Shown piece by piece: positions 15,259-22,574 of a stretch of 64,000 nucleotides of DNA. The stretch spans positions 1 through 64,000 of the forward strand of contig JAUNJE010000008.1 of assembly GCA_030533415.1 (NCBI GenBank), given 5' to 3'. Every line of letters begins with the position of its first letter. Positions within the stretch are counted from its first letter, which is position 1. Under the pieces are notes generated by a model. The model saw only the letters and a list, made by a program, of their open reading frames with translations. It ran no database searches and had not been told where the DNA came from. The translations under genes were made by a program, and so were the position numbers. This DNA is from Eubacteriales bacterium. Lineage in GTDB: Bacteria > Bacillota > Clostridia > Oscillospirales > Oscillospiraceae.

Positions 15259-15422
15259 TTTCTTTCTAAAAATGTTTCATTTTTAGAAAGAAGGCACCGC
15301 CTGACGGCGTTGCCGTTTTCGTGATTTTGGAGATTAAAAATCACGAAAACCCGTCTCATAATGATCTTCCAATTAAAAAGTTCCATTTTGACGAATGAAA
15401 CTTTTTAATGGAATATCAGTAT
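15259..15422. repeat. Cluster of four hairpins, dispersed repeat family
   Basis: Four inverted repeats in a row: TTCTTTCTAAAAATG/CATTTTTAGAAAGAA (15260-15292), a GC-rich one (15293-15314), a 14-pair AT-rich one (15315-15350) and ATTAAAAAGTT/AACTTTTTAAT (15372-15409). The last 23 bases (15400-15422) recur exactly, on the other strand, at 20891-20913. The first hairpin recurs with two changes in the stem at 52852-52884. It fills the gap between two converging genes. Confidence 0.8.
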
Positions 15423-15430
15423 GAGGAAAT

Positions 15431-15459
15431 AGGGCCTGCCGCGTGTGGTGGCAGGCCCT
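15431..15459. terminator. Terminator downstream of ldhA
   Basis: AGGGCCTGCC/GGCAGGCCCT around a nine-base loop, six bases past the ldhA stop on the minus strand. Confidence 0.75.
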
Positions 15460-15464
15460 TTGAA

Positions 15465-16454
15465 TTATTTGTTGTAAACGACTTCCGTGGCGCCATCGGG
15501 ACTGCCCGAAAAGAATTTGACCAGGTTGGTTACGGTAGTGGAGGCGATGTTATCCAGTGCCTCGGTGGTCAGGAAGGCCTGGTGAGAGGTGACGATGACA
15601 TTCGGCATGGCGATCAGGCGCACCAGCTTGTCGTCCTGGACGATGTGGCCGGAAAAGTCTTCATAAAACAGGTCGCCTTCCTCCTCATAGACGTCCAGGC
15701 AGGCCGCGCCAACCTTCTTTTCCTTGATGCCGGTGATCAGATCTTCGGTATTGATCAGGCCGCCCCGGGAGGTGTTGATGATGGTGACGCCTTTTTTCAT
15801 CCGGGCGATGGATTCCGCGTCGATCAGGTGGTTGGTATCCTCCGTCAGGGGGCAGTGAAGGGAGATAATGTCGGATTTTTCAAACAGTTCGGAAAGTGCA
15901 ACATAGTGCAGTCCGGAGTCTGCGGCAGGGAATTTGTCATAGGCCAGGATGTTCATGCCAAAGCCCCTGCAGATGTCGGCAAAAACCCGGCCGATTTTGC
16001 CGGTGCCGATGATGCCCACGGTCTTACCGTAGAGGTCGAAGCCCGCCAGTCCCTGAAGGCTGAAATTGAACTCCCTGGTGCGGATATAGGCCTTATGGGT
16101 GCGGCGGTTGATGGTCAGCAGCAGAGCCATGGCGTGCTCCGCCACGGCGTGGGGAGAGTAGGCGGGAACCCGGAATACCCGCAGCTTGTCCCGGCAGGCC
16201 CGGATATCCACGTTGTTAAAGCCCGCGCAGCGCAGCACGATGACCTTGATCCCCAATTGATACAGTTTGTCCACAACGGCGGCGTTGACGGTGTCGTTGA
16301 CGAATACGCAAACGGCGTCAAAGCCGGCGGCCAGGGAGACGGTATCTTCATTCAGATTCGGTTCGAAATACTTGACTTCAATTCCCGCAGGGACAGCATA
16401 GCGGTCAAAGCCGGGGATGTCATAGGGTTTTGTATCAAAGAATGCAAGTTTCAT
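15465..16454 (-). CDS. ldhA: D-lactate dehydrogenase (2-hydroxyacid dehydrogenase)
   Basis: Reduces pyruvate to D-lactate with NADH, a fermentation exit. The 329-residue protein has the nucleotide-binding GTGKIGRVFADICRGFGM and the catalytic Arg, Glu and His in RCAGFNNVD, CLDVYEEEGDLF and TSHQAFLT. The insert SGHIVQDDKLVRL is seen in LdhA-type D-lactate dehydrogenases. AAAGGAGG precedes the ATG and a perfect promoter lies upstream. Another 2-ketoacid substrate cannot be excluded. Confidence 0.92.
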   Translation of the reverse strand: MKLAFFDTKPYDIPGFDRYAVPAGIEVKYFEPNLNEDTVSLAAGFDAVCVFVNDTVNAAVVDKLYQLGIKVIVLRCAGFNNVDIRACRDKLRVFRVPAYSPHAVAEHAMALLLTINRRTHKAYIRTREFNFSLQGLAGFDLYGKTVGIIGTGKIGRVFADICRGFGMNILAYDKFPAADSGLHYVALSELFEKSDIISLHCPLTEDTNHLIDAESIARMKKGVTIINTSRGGLINTEDLITGIKEKKVGAACLDVYEEEGDLFYEDFSGHIVQDDKLVRLIAMPNVIVTSHQAFLTTEALDNIASTTVTNLVKFFSGSPDGATEVVYNK

Positions 16455-16483
16455 TCTATATTCCTCCTTTTTGTATCGATAAA

Positions 16484-16512
16484 ATTATATCGGAATATTC
16501 TGGATTTGTCAA
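16484..16512 (-). promoter_or_regulatory. Perfect-consensus promoter of ldhA
   Basis: On the minus strand: TTGACA, 17 bases, TATAAT. I see no Rex box. Confidence 0.85.
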
Positions 16513-16553
16513 TAGCAATTGATAATATTATGTCCCGGAAATGAAAAATAATC

Positions 16554-16583
16554 TTGCGGAAAAGGGGGGAGATGTGGTATAGT
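16554..16583 (+). promoter_or_regulatory. Promoter of the GtrA gene
   Basis: TTGCGG, 18 bases, TATAGT, 27 bases before the ATG. Confidence 0.55.
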
Positions 16584-16610
16584 GAACAAAACAACCGGGG
16601 AGGATCCGTT

Positions 16611-17024
16611 ATGCTGCAAAAACTGCGCGCTTTGATAGAAAAATACTGGGACGTGGTTACCTATTTGTTTTTTGGTGTTCTGACCACCGTGGTCAATTAT
16701 CTGGTTTACCTTCCGGTTTATAATTTGCTGGGGATATCCGCCGCAGTCAGCAATGCCATCGCCTGGGTGGCCGCCGTGGCCTTTGCCTTTCTTACCAACA
16801 AGCCCTTTGTGTTCAAAAGCCATGACTGGTCGGCAAGGACCGTTCTTCCGGAATTGGCGAAATTTGTCAGCTGCCGGGTGGCCTCCGGCGCCATGGAGAC
16901 GGTGATTCTGCTGGTTACCGTGGATATTCTGAACTGGAACGGGAATATCTGGAAGCTGATTACCAGCGTGCTGGTGGTGGTTCTGAACTACGTTGCCAGC
17001 AAGCTGCTGGTGTTCAAAAAATAA
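16611..17024 (+). CDS. GtrA family membrane protein
   Basis: A 137-residue protein with four membrane helices and the family pattern YLFFGVLTTVVNYLVYLPVYN ... FLTNKPFVF. GtrA proteins are thought to flip or carry lipid-linked sugars for cell-surface glycosylation. GGGGAGG lies before the ATG. No glycosyltransferase is adjacent, so its partner is unknown. Confidence 0.88.
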   Translation: MLQKLRALIEKYWDVVTYLFFGVLTTVVNYLVYLPVYNLLGISAAVSNAIAWVAAVAFAFLTNKPFVFKSHDWSARTVLPELAKFVSCRVASGAMETVILLVTVDILNWNGNIWKLITSVLVVVLNYVASKLLVFKK

Positions 17025-17039
17025 CCATACAATGGAAAA

Positions 17040-17066
17040 CTCCCCTTCGGCAATGCCGAAGGGGAG
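17040..17066. terminator. Bidirectional terminator
   Basis: A 13-pair stem CTCCCCTTCGGCA/TGCCGAAGGGGAG with a minimal loop, between the converging GtrA and phosphotransferase genes. Confidence 0.75.
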
Positions 17067-17083
17067 AATATTATTTTACCGTT

Positions 17084-17833
17084 TTATTGATAATCTACCA
17101 CATTGACCCAGGAGAGGAGGAAGTCCCGCTCGCTCTCATTGCTCTTGACCAGCTGTGAGGCGGCCACGATGGGCATCCATTTCTGCACATACTGCATGGC
17201 GGTGTCGCTTTTCCGGCAGAACAGCTCCAGATACTTTTTGGCGCCCTCCGTGTCTCCTTCCAGGCAGAACAGCAAATAGGTTCTGGCAGCGTCGGCCGAG
17301 GCGTTGCCCTGGGTGGCATGGGACCAGTCCAGGATGTACGGGGTTCCGTCGGAAGTGATGATGATATTGGAGGGGTTAAAGTCCCCGTGGCAGGTCTTGC
17401 TGTGCTTGGGCATGCTTTCCAGCCGGATGTGCAGATCGTAGCGGGTGGTGGCGTCCAGGCCGGAGGCGCTGATCTTGCCGTTCATTTTGTCCTTCAGCTT
17501 ATTCAGCATGGGGCATGCAGCGGCGTGCATCTTCAGCTGCAGGTCCACAAGATAGGCAAGGTATTCTTCTTTTCTATCTGGGTTTTCTTCCATCAGCTGC
17601 GCCAGGGTCTTGCCCTCAATAAATTCCGACACAATGGCCCATTTTCCGTCCACCACGGTTACCCCCAGAAGCTTGGGAATATTCAGCCCTGTCTGCTCGA
17701 TCCGGGCCTGGTTCAGCGCTTCGTTCAGAATGTCGGCCTTGGAGAAGGCTTCATCAAAGGCTTTGATGCACTTGTTCCCATCGCGGTAAATGATCTTGTG
17801 GGGCCGGGTAGCAATGACGTTTTCCATGTTCAT
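17084..17833 (-). CDS. Aminoglycoside phosphotransferase-like kinase
   Basis: A 249-residue protein-kinase-fold phosphotransferase with the catalytic loop HGDFNPSNIII and the metal-binding LDWSHATQGN. Such APH/choline-kinase relatives phosphorylate small molecules; the substrate here is unknown and drug resistance should not be assumed. AAGGAGG lies before the ATG. It follows adhE by 13 bases in the same direction, so the two are probably co-transcribed. Confidence 0.82.
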   Translation of the reverse strand: MNMENVIATRPHKIIYRDGNKCIKAFDEAFSKADILNEALNQARIEQTGLNIPKLLGVTVVDGKWAIVSEFIEGKTLAQLMEENPDRKEEYLAYLVDLQLKMHAAACPMLNKLKDKMNGKISASGLDATTRYDLHIRLESMPKHSKTCHGDFNPSNIIITSDGTPYILDWSHATQGNASADAARTYLLFCLEGDTEGAKKYLELFCRKSDTAMQYVQKWMPIVAASQLVKSNESERDFLLSWVNVVDYQ

Positions 17834-17846
17834 AGGTGATTCCTCC

Positions 17847-20453
17847 TTAAACGTTCTGGTTGGTTCCGTAGTAAGCGCTCAGATACATCTGCTTGATTTC
17901 GCGCATGAGAGGATACCGGGGATTGGCGCCGGTGCACTGGTCGTCGAAAGCCTGCTCCACCATGTCGTCCAGCCGGGAGAGGAAGTCGGTTTCGTCAATG
18001 CCGTAATCCCGGATGGTTTTCTTGATGCCGACCCGCTCTTTCAGTTCGTCAATAGCCTGGATCAGGCTTTCCAGCTTCTCTTCATCGGTGCTGCCACCCA
18101 GCTTCAGGTAGTCGGCGACCTCGGCATAGCGGGCCAGGGTGTGGGGATGGTCATACTGGGAGAAGGTACCCATCTTGGTGGGAACCTCCGCGGCGTTGAA
18201 GCGCAGGACCTCGTCGATCATCAGCGCGTTGGCAACACCGTGGGGCAGGTGGTGGAAGGCTCCCAGCTTATGGGCCATGGAGTGGCATACCCCCAGGAAA
18301 GCGTTGGCGAAGGCCATACCGGCCATGCAGGCGGCGTGGGCCATGTTTTCACGGGCCCTGGGATCCTTTGCGCCGTTTTCATAGGCGGAGGGCAGGTTGG
18401 CAAAGATCAGCTTCAGGCTCCTAAGGGCCAGGCCGTCGGTGTAGTCGGTAGCCATAACGGAGGCATAGGCTTCCAGCGCATGGGTAACGGCATCGATGCC
18501 CGAGGCGGCAGTCAGCCCCTTGGGGGCGTTCAGCATCATGTCGGCGTCTACGATGGCCATTTTGGGCAGCAGCTCATAGTCGGCCAGAGGATACTTGACA
18601 CCGGTCTGCTCGTCGGTGATAACGGCAAAGGGCGTCACCTCGGAGCCGGTGCCGGCGGAGGTGGGGATTGCCACGAAATAGGCCTTTTCGCCCATTTTGG
18701 GGAAGGTATAGACCCGCTTGCGGATGTCCGCAAACCGCATGGCCATGTCCAGGAAATCCGCATCGGGATGCTCGTACAGCACCCACATGATCTTGCCGGC
18801 GTCCATGGCGGAGCCGCCGCCGATGGCGAGGATCAGGTCGGGCTGAAAGGCCGCCATCTGTGCCGCACCTTCCCGGGCACAGGCAAGGGTGGGATCGGGG
18901 GCCACGTTATAGAAGGTGGTGTGGGTGATGCCCATGGAATCCAGCTTTTCCTCAATGGGCTTGGTGTAGCCGTTCTGGTAGAGGAATGCGTCGGTTACGA
19001 TGAATGCCTTCTGATGCGCCTTCAGCTCGGAAAGCGCAACGGGCAGGCAGCCTTTCTTAAAATAGACCTTTTCAGGCGCGCGGAACCAGAGCATGTTTTC
19101 TCTCCTCTCAGCCACGGTTTTGATGTTCAGCAGGTGCTTGATGCCCACGTTTTCGGAAACGGAGTTGCCGCCCCAGGAGCCGCAGCCCAAAGTCAGGGAG
19201 GGGGCCAGCTTAAAATTGTACAGGTCGCCGATGCCACCCTGGGCGGAGGGGGTGTTGACCAGAATGCGGCAGGCTTTCATCCGGGCGGAGAAGGCATTCA
19301 GCTTTTCCTTGGCGCCGACGGTATCCAGATAGACGGAAGCGGTGTGGCCGTAGCCGCCGTCCTTGACCAGGGTGTCCGCCTTGTCCATGGCATCTTCAAA
19401 GTCAGCGGCCCGGTACATGGCCAGAACGGGGGACAGCTTCTCGTGGGAAAAGGCCTCGGAAAGGTCGGTGGAGGTCACCTCGCCAATCAAAATCTTGGTG
19501 CTTTGGGGAACTTCGACGCCCGCCAGCGCCGCAATGGTGTGGGCGGATTGCCCTACGATTTTGGCGTTCAGCGCGCCGTTGATGATAATGGTGTCCCGGA
19601 CCTTCTGAATTTCATCGTCCTTCAAAACATGGCAGCCACGGTTGATAAATTCTGCCTTGACGGCGTCATAGATGCTGTCCAGCACCACAACGCTCTGCTC
19701 GGAAGCGCAGATCATGCCGTTGTCGAAGGTCTTGGAATGGATGATGGAGGAGACGGCAAGCAGAATGTCGGCGCTGTCGTCGATAACGGCGGGCGTATTG
19801 CCGGGACCTACGCCCAGGGCGGGCTTGCCGGAGGAATAGGCGGCCTTCACCATGCCGGGGCCGCCGGTGGCGAGGATCAGGTCGGCGTCCCGCATGACCT
19901 GGTTGGTCAGCTCCAGGGATGGCTGGTCGATCCAGGCAATGATATCCTCAGGAGCGCCGGCAGCCACAGCGGCTTCCAATACCACCTTTGCGGCGGCAAT
20001 GGTGCAGTTCTTTGCCCGGGGGTGGGGGCTGATGATGATGGCGTTGCGGGTCTTCAGACAAATCAGTGTCTTAAAGATCGCGGTAGAAGTGGGATTGGTG
20101 GTGGGAATCACGGCGGCAATGACACCGATTGGCTCGGCAATGCGCCGGATACCGTAGGCGGTATCCTCTTCGATGACGCCGCAGGTTTTGGCATCCTTAT
20201 AGGCGTTGTAAATATATTCGGCGGCATAGTGGTTTTTGATCACCTTGTCCTCGACGACGCCCATGCCGGTTTCGGCGACGGCCTGCTTGGCGAGGGGAAT
20301 CCGCATTTTATTGGCGGCGGTAGCGGCGGCCAGGAAAATCTTGTCGACCTGCTCCTGAGAGTAGGCTGCGAATTTTTCCTGGGCATGCCGGCAGCGTTCC
20401 AGGGCGCTTGCCAGTTCCTGCGTGTTCGTCACGGGCGCGTAATTTGTTTCCAT
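17847..20453 (-). CDS. adhE: Bifunctional acetaldehyde-CoA / alcohol dehydrogenase
   Basis: Converts acetyl-CoA to ethanol with two NADH. The 868 residues hold an aldehyde dehydrogenase half with catalytic Cys249 (GMICASEQ) and an iron-dependent alcohol dehydrogenase half with metal histidines in GVCHSMAHKLGAFHHLPHG. Length and order match AdhE, which assembles into spirosomes. The ribosome-binding site (AGAAAGG) is modest. Its own promoter is at 20517-20545. Confidence 0.97.
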   Translation of the reverse strand: METNYAPVTNTQELASALERCRHAQEKFAAYSQEQVDKIFLAAATAANKMRIPLAKQAVAETGMGVVEDKVIKNHYAAEYIYNAYKDAKTCGVIEEDTAYGIRRIAEPIGVIAAVIPTTNPTSTAIFKTLICLKTRNAIIISPHPRAKNCTIAAAKVVLEAAVAAGAPEDIIAWIDQPSLELTNQVMRDADLILATGGPGMVKAAYSSGKPALGVGPGNTPAVIDDSADILLAVSSIIHSKTFDNGMICASEQSVVVLDSIYDAVKAEFINRGCHVLKDDEIQKVRDTIIINGALNAKIVGQSAHTIAALAGVEVPQSTKILIGEVTSTDLSEAFSHEKLSPVLAMYRAADFEDAMDKADTLVKDGGYGHTASVYLDTVGAKEKLNAFSARMKACRILVNTPSAQGGIGDLYNFKLAPSLTLGCGSWGGNSVSENVGIKHLLNIKTVAERRENMLWFRAPEKVYFKKGCLPVALSELKAHQKAFIVTDAFLYQNGYTKPIEEKLDSMGITHTTFYNVAPDPTLACAREGAAQMAAFQPDLILAIGGGSAMDAGKIMWVLYEHPDADFLDMAMRFADIRKRVYTFPKMGEKAYFVAIPTSAGTGSEVTPFAVITDEQTGVKYPLADYELLPKMAIVDADMMLNAPKGLTAASGIDAVTHALEAYASVMATDYTDGLALRSLKLIFANLPSAYENGAKDPRARENMAHAACMAGMAFANAFLGVCHSMAHKLGAFHHLPHGVANALMIDEVLRFNAAEVPTKMGTFSQYDHPHTLARYAEVADYLKLGGSTDEEKLESLIQAIDELKERVGIKKTIRDYGIDETDFLSRLDDMVEQAFDDQCTGANPRYPLMREIKQMYLSAYYGTNQNV

Positions 20454-20516
20454 GAAAATCGACCTTTCTGATAATGGATTTAATCAGTAAAAAGATACCG
20501 ATAAATTACTACTGAT

Positions 20517-20545
20517 ATAATAGCGCTTTGTTTGGGAAATGTCAA
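20517..20545 (-). promoter_or_regulatory. Promoter of adhE
   Basis: On the minus strand: TTGACA, 17 bases, TATTAT, leaving an untranslated region of about 60 bases. Confidence 0.8.
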
Positions 20546-20632
20546 TACCAAATATTTGAAATGTGATATTACAGAAAAGATATGCCGGAGGAGCGCTGGG
20601 AAATCCCAGGGCCTTTTCTGAACACAAGGCCC

Positions 20633-20661
20633 TTGACAGAAGGAAAAATTTGCAATACTAT
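20633..20661 (+). promoter_or_regulatory. Promoter of an unassigned leader transcript
   Basis: TTGACA (20633-20638), 17 bases, TACTAT (20656-20661). The first convincing downstream gene begins more than 300 bases later. Confidence 0.7.
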
Positions 20662-20667
20662 AAGACA

Positions 20668-20880
20668 TAGCGATATGGTGGACAAAAGCGGGGAACCACA
20701 ATGGCAGCATATGCGGCAGAATTTTGTTGTGGAAGTAAGGCGGATAGCCTTTCTTTCTTTGCTTGCTAGTTAGCTGCGGCTAATCGCTGGGCCTGTCTAT
20801 GGAGCAATGAACATGGCTCGGGGGATGCCATGGAAAAGGTAACGTCCCGGGCATTGCGGCAGGGATTTGCCCGTAACACC
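20668..20880 (+). ncRNA. Candidate structured leader or small RNA
   Basis: A stretch of about 210 bases behind a good promoter with no good gene and several self-complementary parts: CCACAA...TTGTGG (near 20697-20733), GTTAGC-TGCG-GCTAAT (near 20772) and GGGCA...TGCCC (near 20850-20876). The start (GCGGGGAACC) faintly recalls c-di-AMP riboswitches, but their other conserved blocks do not line up. It could be the leader of the downstream membrane protein gene or a separate RNA. Confidence 0.3.
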
Positions 20881-20890
20881 ATGAGATTTT

Positions 20891-20913
20891 ATACTGATAT
20901 TCCATTAAAAAGT
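20891..20913 (-). repeat. Second copy of a 23-base repeat
   Basis: Identical, in the opposite orientation, to 15400-15422 in the four-hairpin cluster. Here only this terminal part is present. Confidence 0.7.
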
Positions 20914-20929
20914 ATTAGGAGAAAGAACT

Positions 20930-20992
20930 ATGAGCAGACACGAAAGCGTATCCGGGAATGAAATTTGGATGGAGGTGCTGAAAATATGGTAA
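20930..20992 (+). CDS. 20-residue upstream ORF overlapping the next gene
   Basis: MSRHESVSGNEIWMEVLKIW, preceded by AGGAG at good spacing. Its TAA stop at 20990-20992 lies just inside the next gene, whose ATG is at 20986. Translation of this peptide would carry ribosomes to that start. It could be a coupling leader or the remnant of a larger gene cut by the adjacent repeat. Confidence 0.4.
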   Translation: MSRHESVSGNEIWMEVLKIW

Positions 20993-21714
20993 AACATGAG
21001 AATCAGGAGCGAATCCTGGCGCAGATGGATAACAGGCGAAAGATGCTGGCGGCCCTTCTGTGCGGGATCCTGGGGTGCGTTTGCTTTGGGGCAGGGGACT
21101 GGCTGATGATTTACGGCGACACCACCTATGGGGGGACGCTGTCCTGGCTGACGGAGGGGGGTTCGCGGATTCCGGCCTGGAGAAATACGCTTGCCATGGC
21201 CCTTGCGTTTCCGGGGATCCTTTTCTATGGAATTGCCTTGTTTGCCGCGGCACAGTTTCTGAGGAAGGAGAAGAAGCGGAAGATCTACCGCTGCCTGACA
21301 ATATTCAGCCTGACGCCCTGGCTGTGTCTGCACTTGTTCTATATCATGATTCTGTATCTTTTTGCCTGGCTCAGCGGCAACGGCTATCAGCCCGCGGCCC
21401 TTCCGGCGTCGGAGGCGCTGTTCCGTCACCTAGCCTGGGTGGTCCCGGTCAGTGAGCTGATTATGCTGCCGCCCTATGTCTACTGGTTCTTCCTGCTGGC
21501 CGGGGGAAAAAGCGTATTTCCCAGAGCCATGGCCTTCTCCAACCCGCTGGTCTATTATGGCGTGCTGAAGCTGCTTACCGCCCTGATGCCGGAGGGTGCC
21601 TTCCGCCTGGCGTTTACCAATGGGCTGATGAGTGAGAGCATGGCCCTATGGTTTGGCAGCCTGATTTTGTGGAATGCGTTGAAAAACAGGGAAAAACGGA
21701 ATGGAGGGGCCTAA
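20986..21714 (+). CDS. Multi-pass membrane protein, function unknown
   Basis: A 242-residue protein with about seven hydrophobic segments. The starting segment MLAALLCGILGCVCFGAGDWLMIYGD and the spacing of helices resemble the DUF6796 family, known only as uncharacterised clostridial membrane proteins. The ATG at 20986 is chosen because GGAGG lies ten bases before it and the 20-residue ORF overlaps it. It is preceded by the unexplained leader and followed by a separate ABC unit. Confidence 0.7.
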   Translation: MVKHENQERILAQMDNRRKMLAALLCGILGCVCFGAGDWLMIYGDTTYGGTLSWLTEGGSRIPAWRNTLAMALAFPGILFYGIALFAAAQFLRKEKKRKIYRCLTIFSLTPWLCLHLFYIMILYLFAWLSGNGYQPAALPASEALFRHLAWVVPVSELIMLPPYVYWFFLLAGGKSVFPRAMAFSNPLVYYGVLKLLTALMPEGAFRLAFTNGLMSESMALWFGSLILWNALKNREKRNGGA

Positions 21715-21812
21715 CGATTCAATCAAGAAACCGTATTATCATGCGCTTTTCATAGATTCCCGATTCGCATCCGAAGGGCGGATAACCCTTAACAGGAAAT
21801 TCACAAAATGTT

Positions 21813-21841
21813 TCGACACTTGGCTTGTTTTGTGGTATGAT
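21813..21841 (+). promoter_or_regulatory. Promoter of the ABC transporter genes
   Basis: TCGACA, 17 bases, TATGAT, 31 bases before the ATP-binding gene start. Confidence 0.65.
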
Positions 21842-21872
21842 ATATGAAATAGGACGTTTTCGGGGTGAGAAA

Positions 21873-22574
21873 ATGGCATTCGTGGAATTTCAAAACGTGG
21901 GAAAAACCTACCGCATGGGAGAGGTGGAAATCAACGCCCTTCACGATGCTTCTTTCGAAGTGGAAAAAGGGGAGCTGGTGGTCATTGTTGGTCCCTCCGG
22001 GGCGGGAAAAACCACACTGCTGAACATTCTCGGCGGAATGGACACCCTTTCCTCAGGAAAGGTGCTGCTGGATGGCAGGGAAATTTCCGCCATGAACAAA
22101 AAGCAGCTGACGGAATACCGCCGCCATGATGTGGGCTTTGTATTCCAGTTTTACAACCTGATCGGCAACCTGACCGCGCTGGAAAATGTGGAGCTTGCCA
22201 ATCAGATATGCAAAGAGCCGCTGGATGCCCGGGAGATTCTGAAGGAAGTGGGACTGGAGGACCGGATGAAAAATTTCCCCAGCCAGCTTTCCGGCGGGGA
22301 GCAGCAGCGGGTGGCCATTGCCCGGGCCTTGGCGAAGAATCCGAAGCTTCTTTTGTGCGACGAGCCTACCGGTGCCCTGGATTACCAGACTGGCAAGGCG
22401 ATTTTGCAGCTTTTGCAGGATACAGGGCGTAAAACCGGAATGACCGTCATCATTATCACCCACAACGGCGCCCTGACCTCCATGGCGGACCGGGTGATCC
22501 GGGTGAAGAACGGCACGGTTGCCTCAGTGGTGCTGAATGAACATCCACAGGACATTGCGGAGATCGAATGGTAA
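21873..22574 (+). CDS. ABC transporter ATP-binding protein (MacB/LolD type)
   Basis: A 233-residue ATPase with Walker [11 protein letters not shown]-loop QFYNLI, signature [12 protein letters not shown] and Walker [13 protein letters not shown]. The LolD/MacB pattern goes with FtsX-type permeases, one of which follows with an overlap. GGGGTGAG precedes the ATG at 21873. Such pairs drive mechanical work across the membrane (export, lipoprotein release, cell-wall control) rather than import. Confidence 0.93.
   Translation: MAFVEFQNVGKTYRMGEVEINALHDASFEVEKGELVVIVGPSGAGKTTLLNILGGMDTLSSGKVLLDGREISAMNKKQLTEYRRHDVGFVFQFYNLIGNLTALENVELANQICKEPLDAREILKEVGLEDRMKNFPSQLSGGEQQRVAIARALAKNPKLLLCDEPTGALDYQTGKAILQLLQDTGRKTGMTVIIITHNGALTSMADRVIRVKNGTVASVVLNEHPQDIAEIEW

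Noticed and set aside
15259..15350. CRISPR array
   Set aside because: The repeats are palindromic hairpins that differ from each other, with no spacers of uniform length and no cas genes.
17790..20471. An 893-codon open frame on the plus strand
   Set aside because: It is the exact antisense shadow of adhE, Gly- and Val-rich with no domain. The minus-strand frame has full AdhE motifs.
20668..20780. Possible c-di-AMP (ydaO) riboswitch
   Set aside because: Only GCGGGGAACC and a GTTAGCT stretch resemble it. The conserved GACAGCTAAC block and the pseudo-symmetric layout are absent.
20829..20962. A 43-codon frame starting MEKVTSRALRQG
   Set aside because: It crosses the 23-base repeat and overlaps the better-supported 20-codon uORF in another frame.
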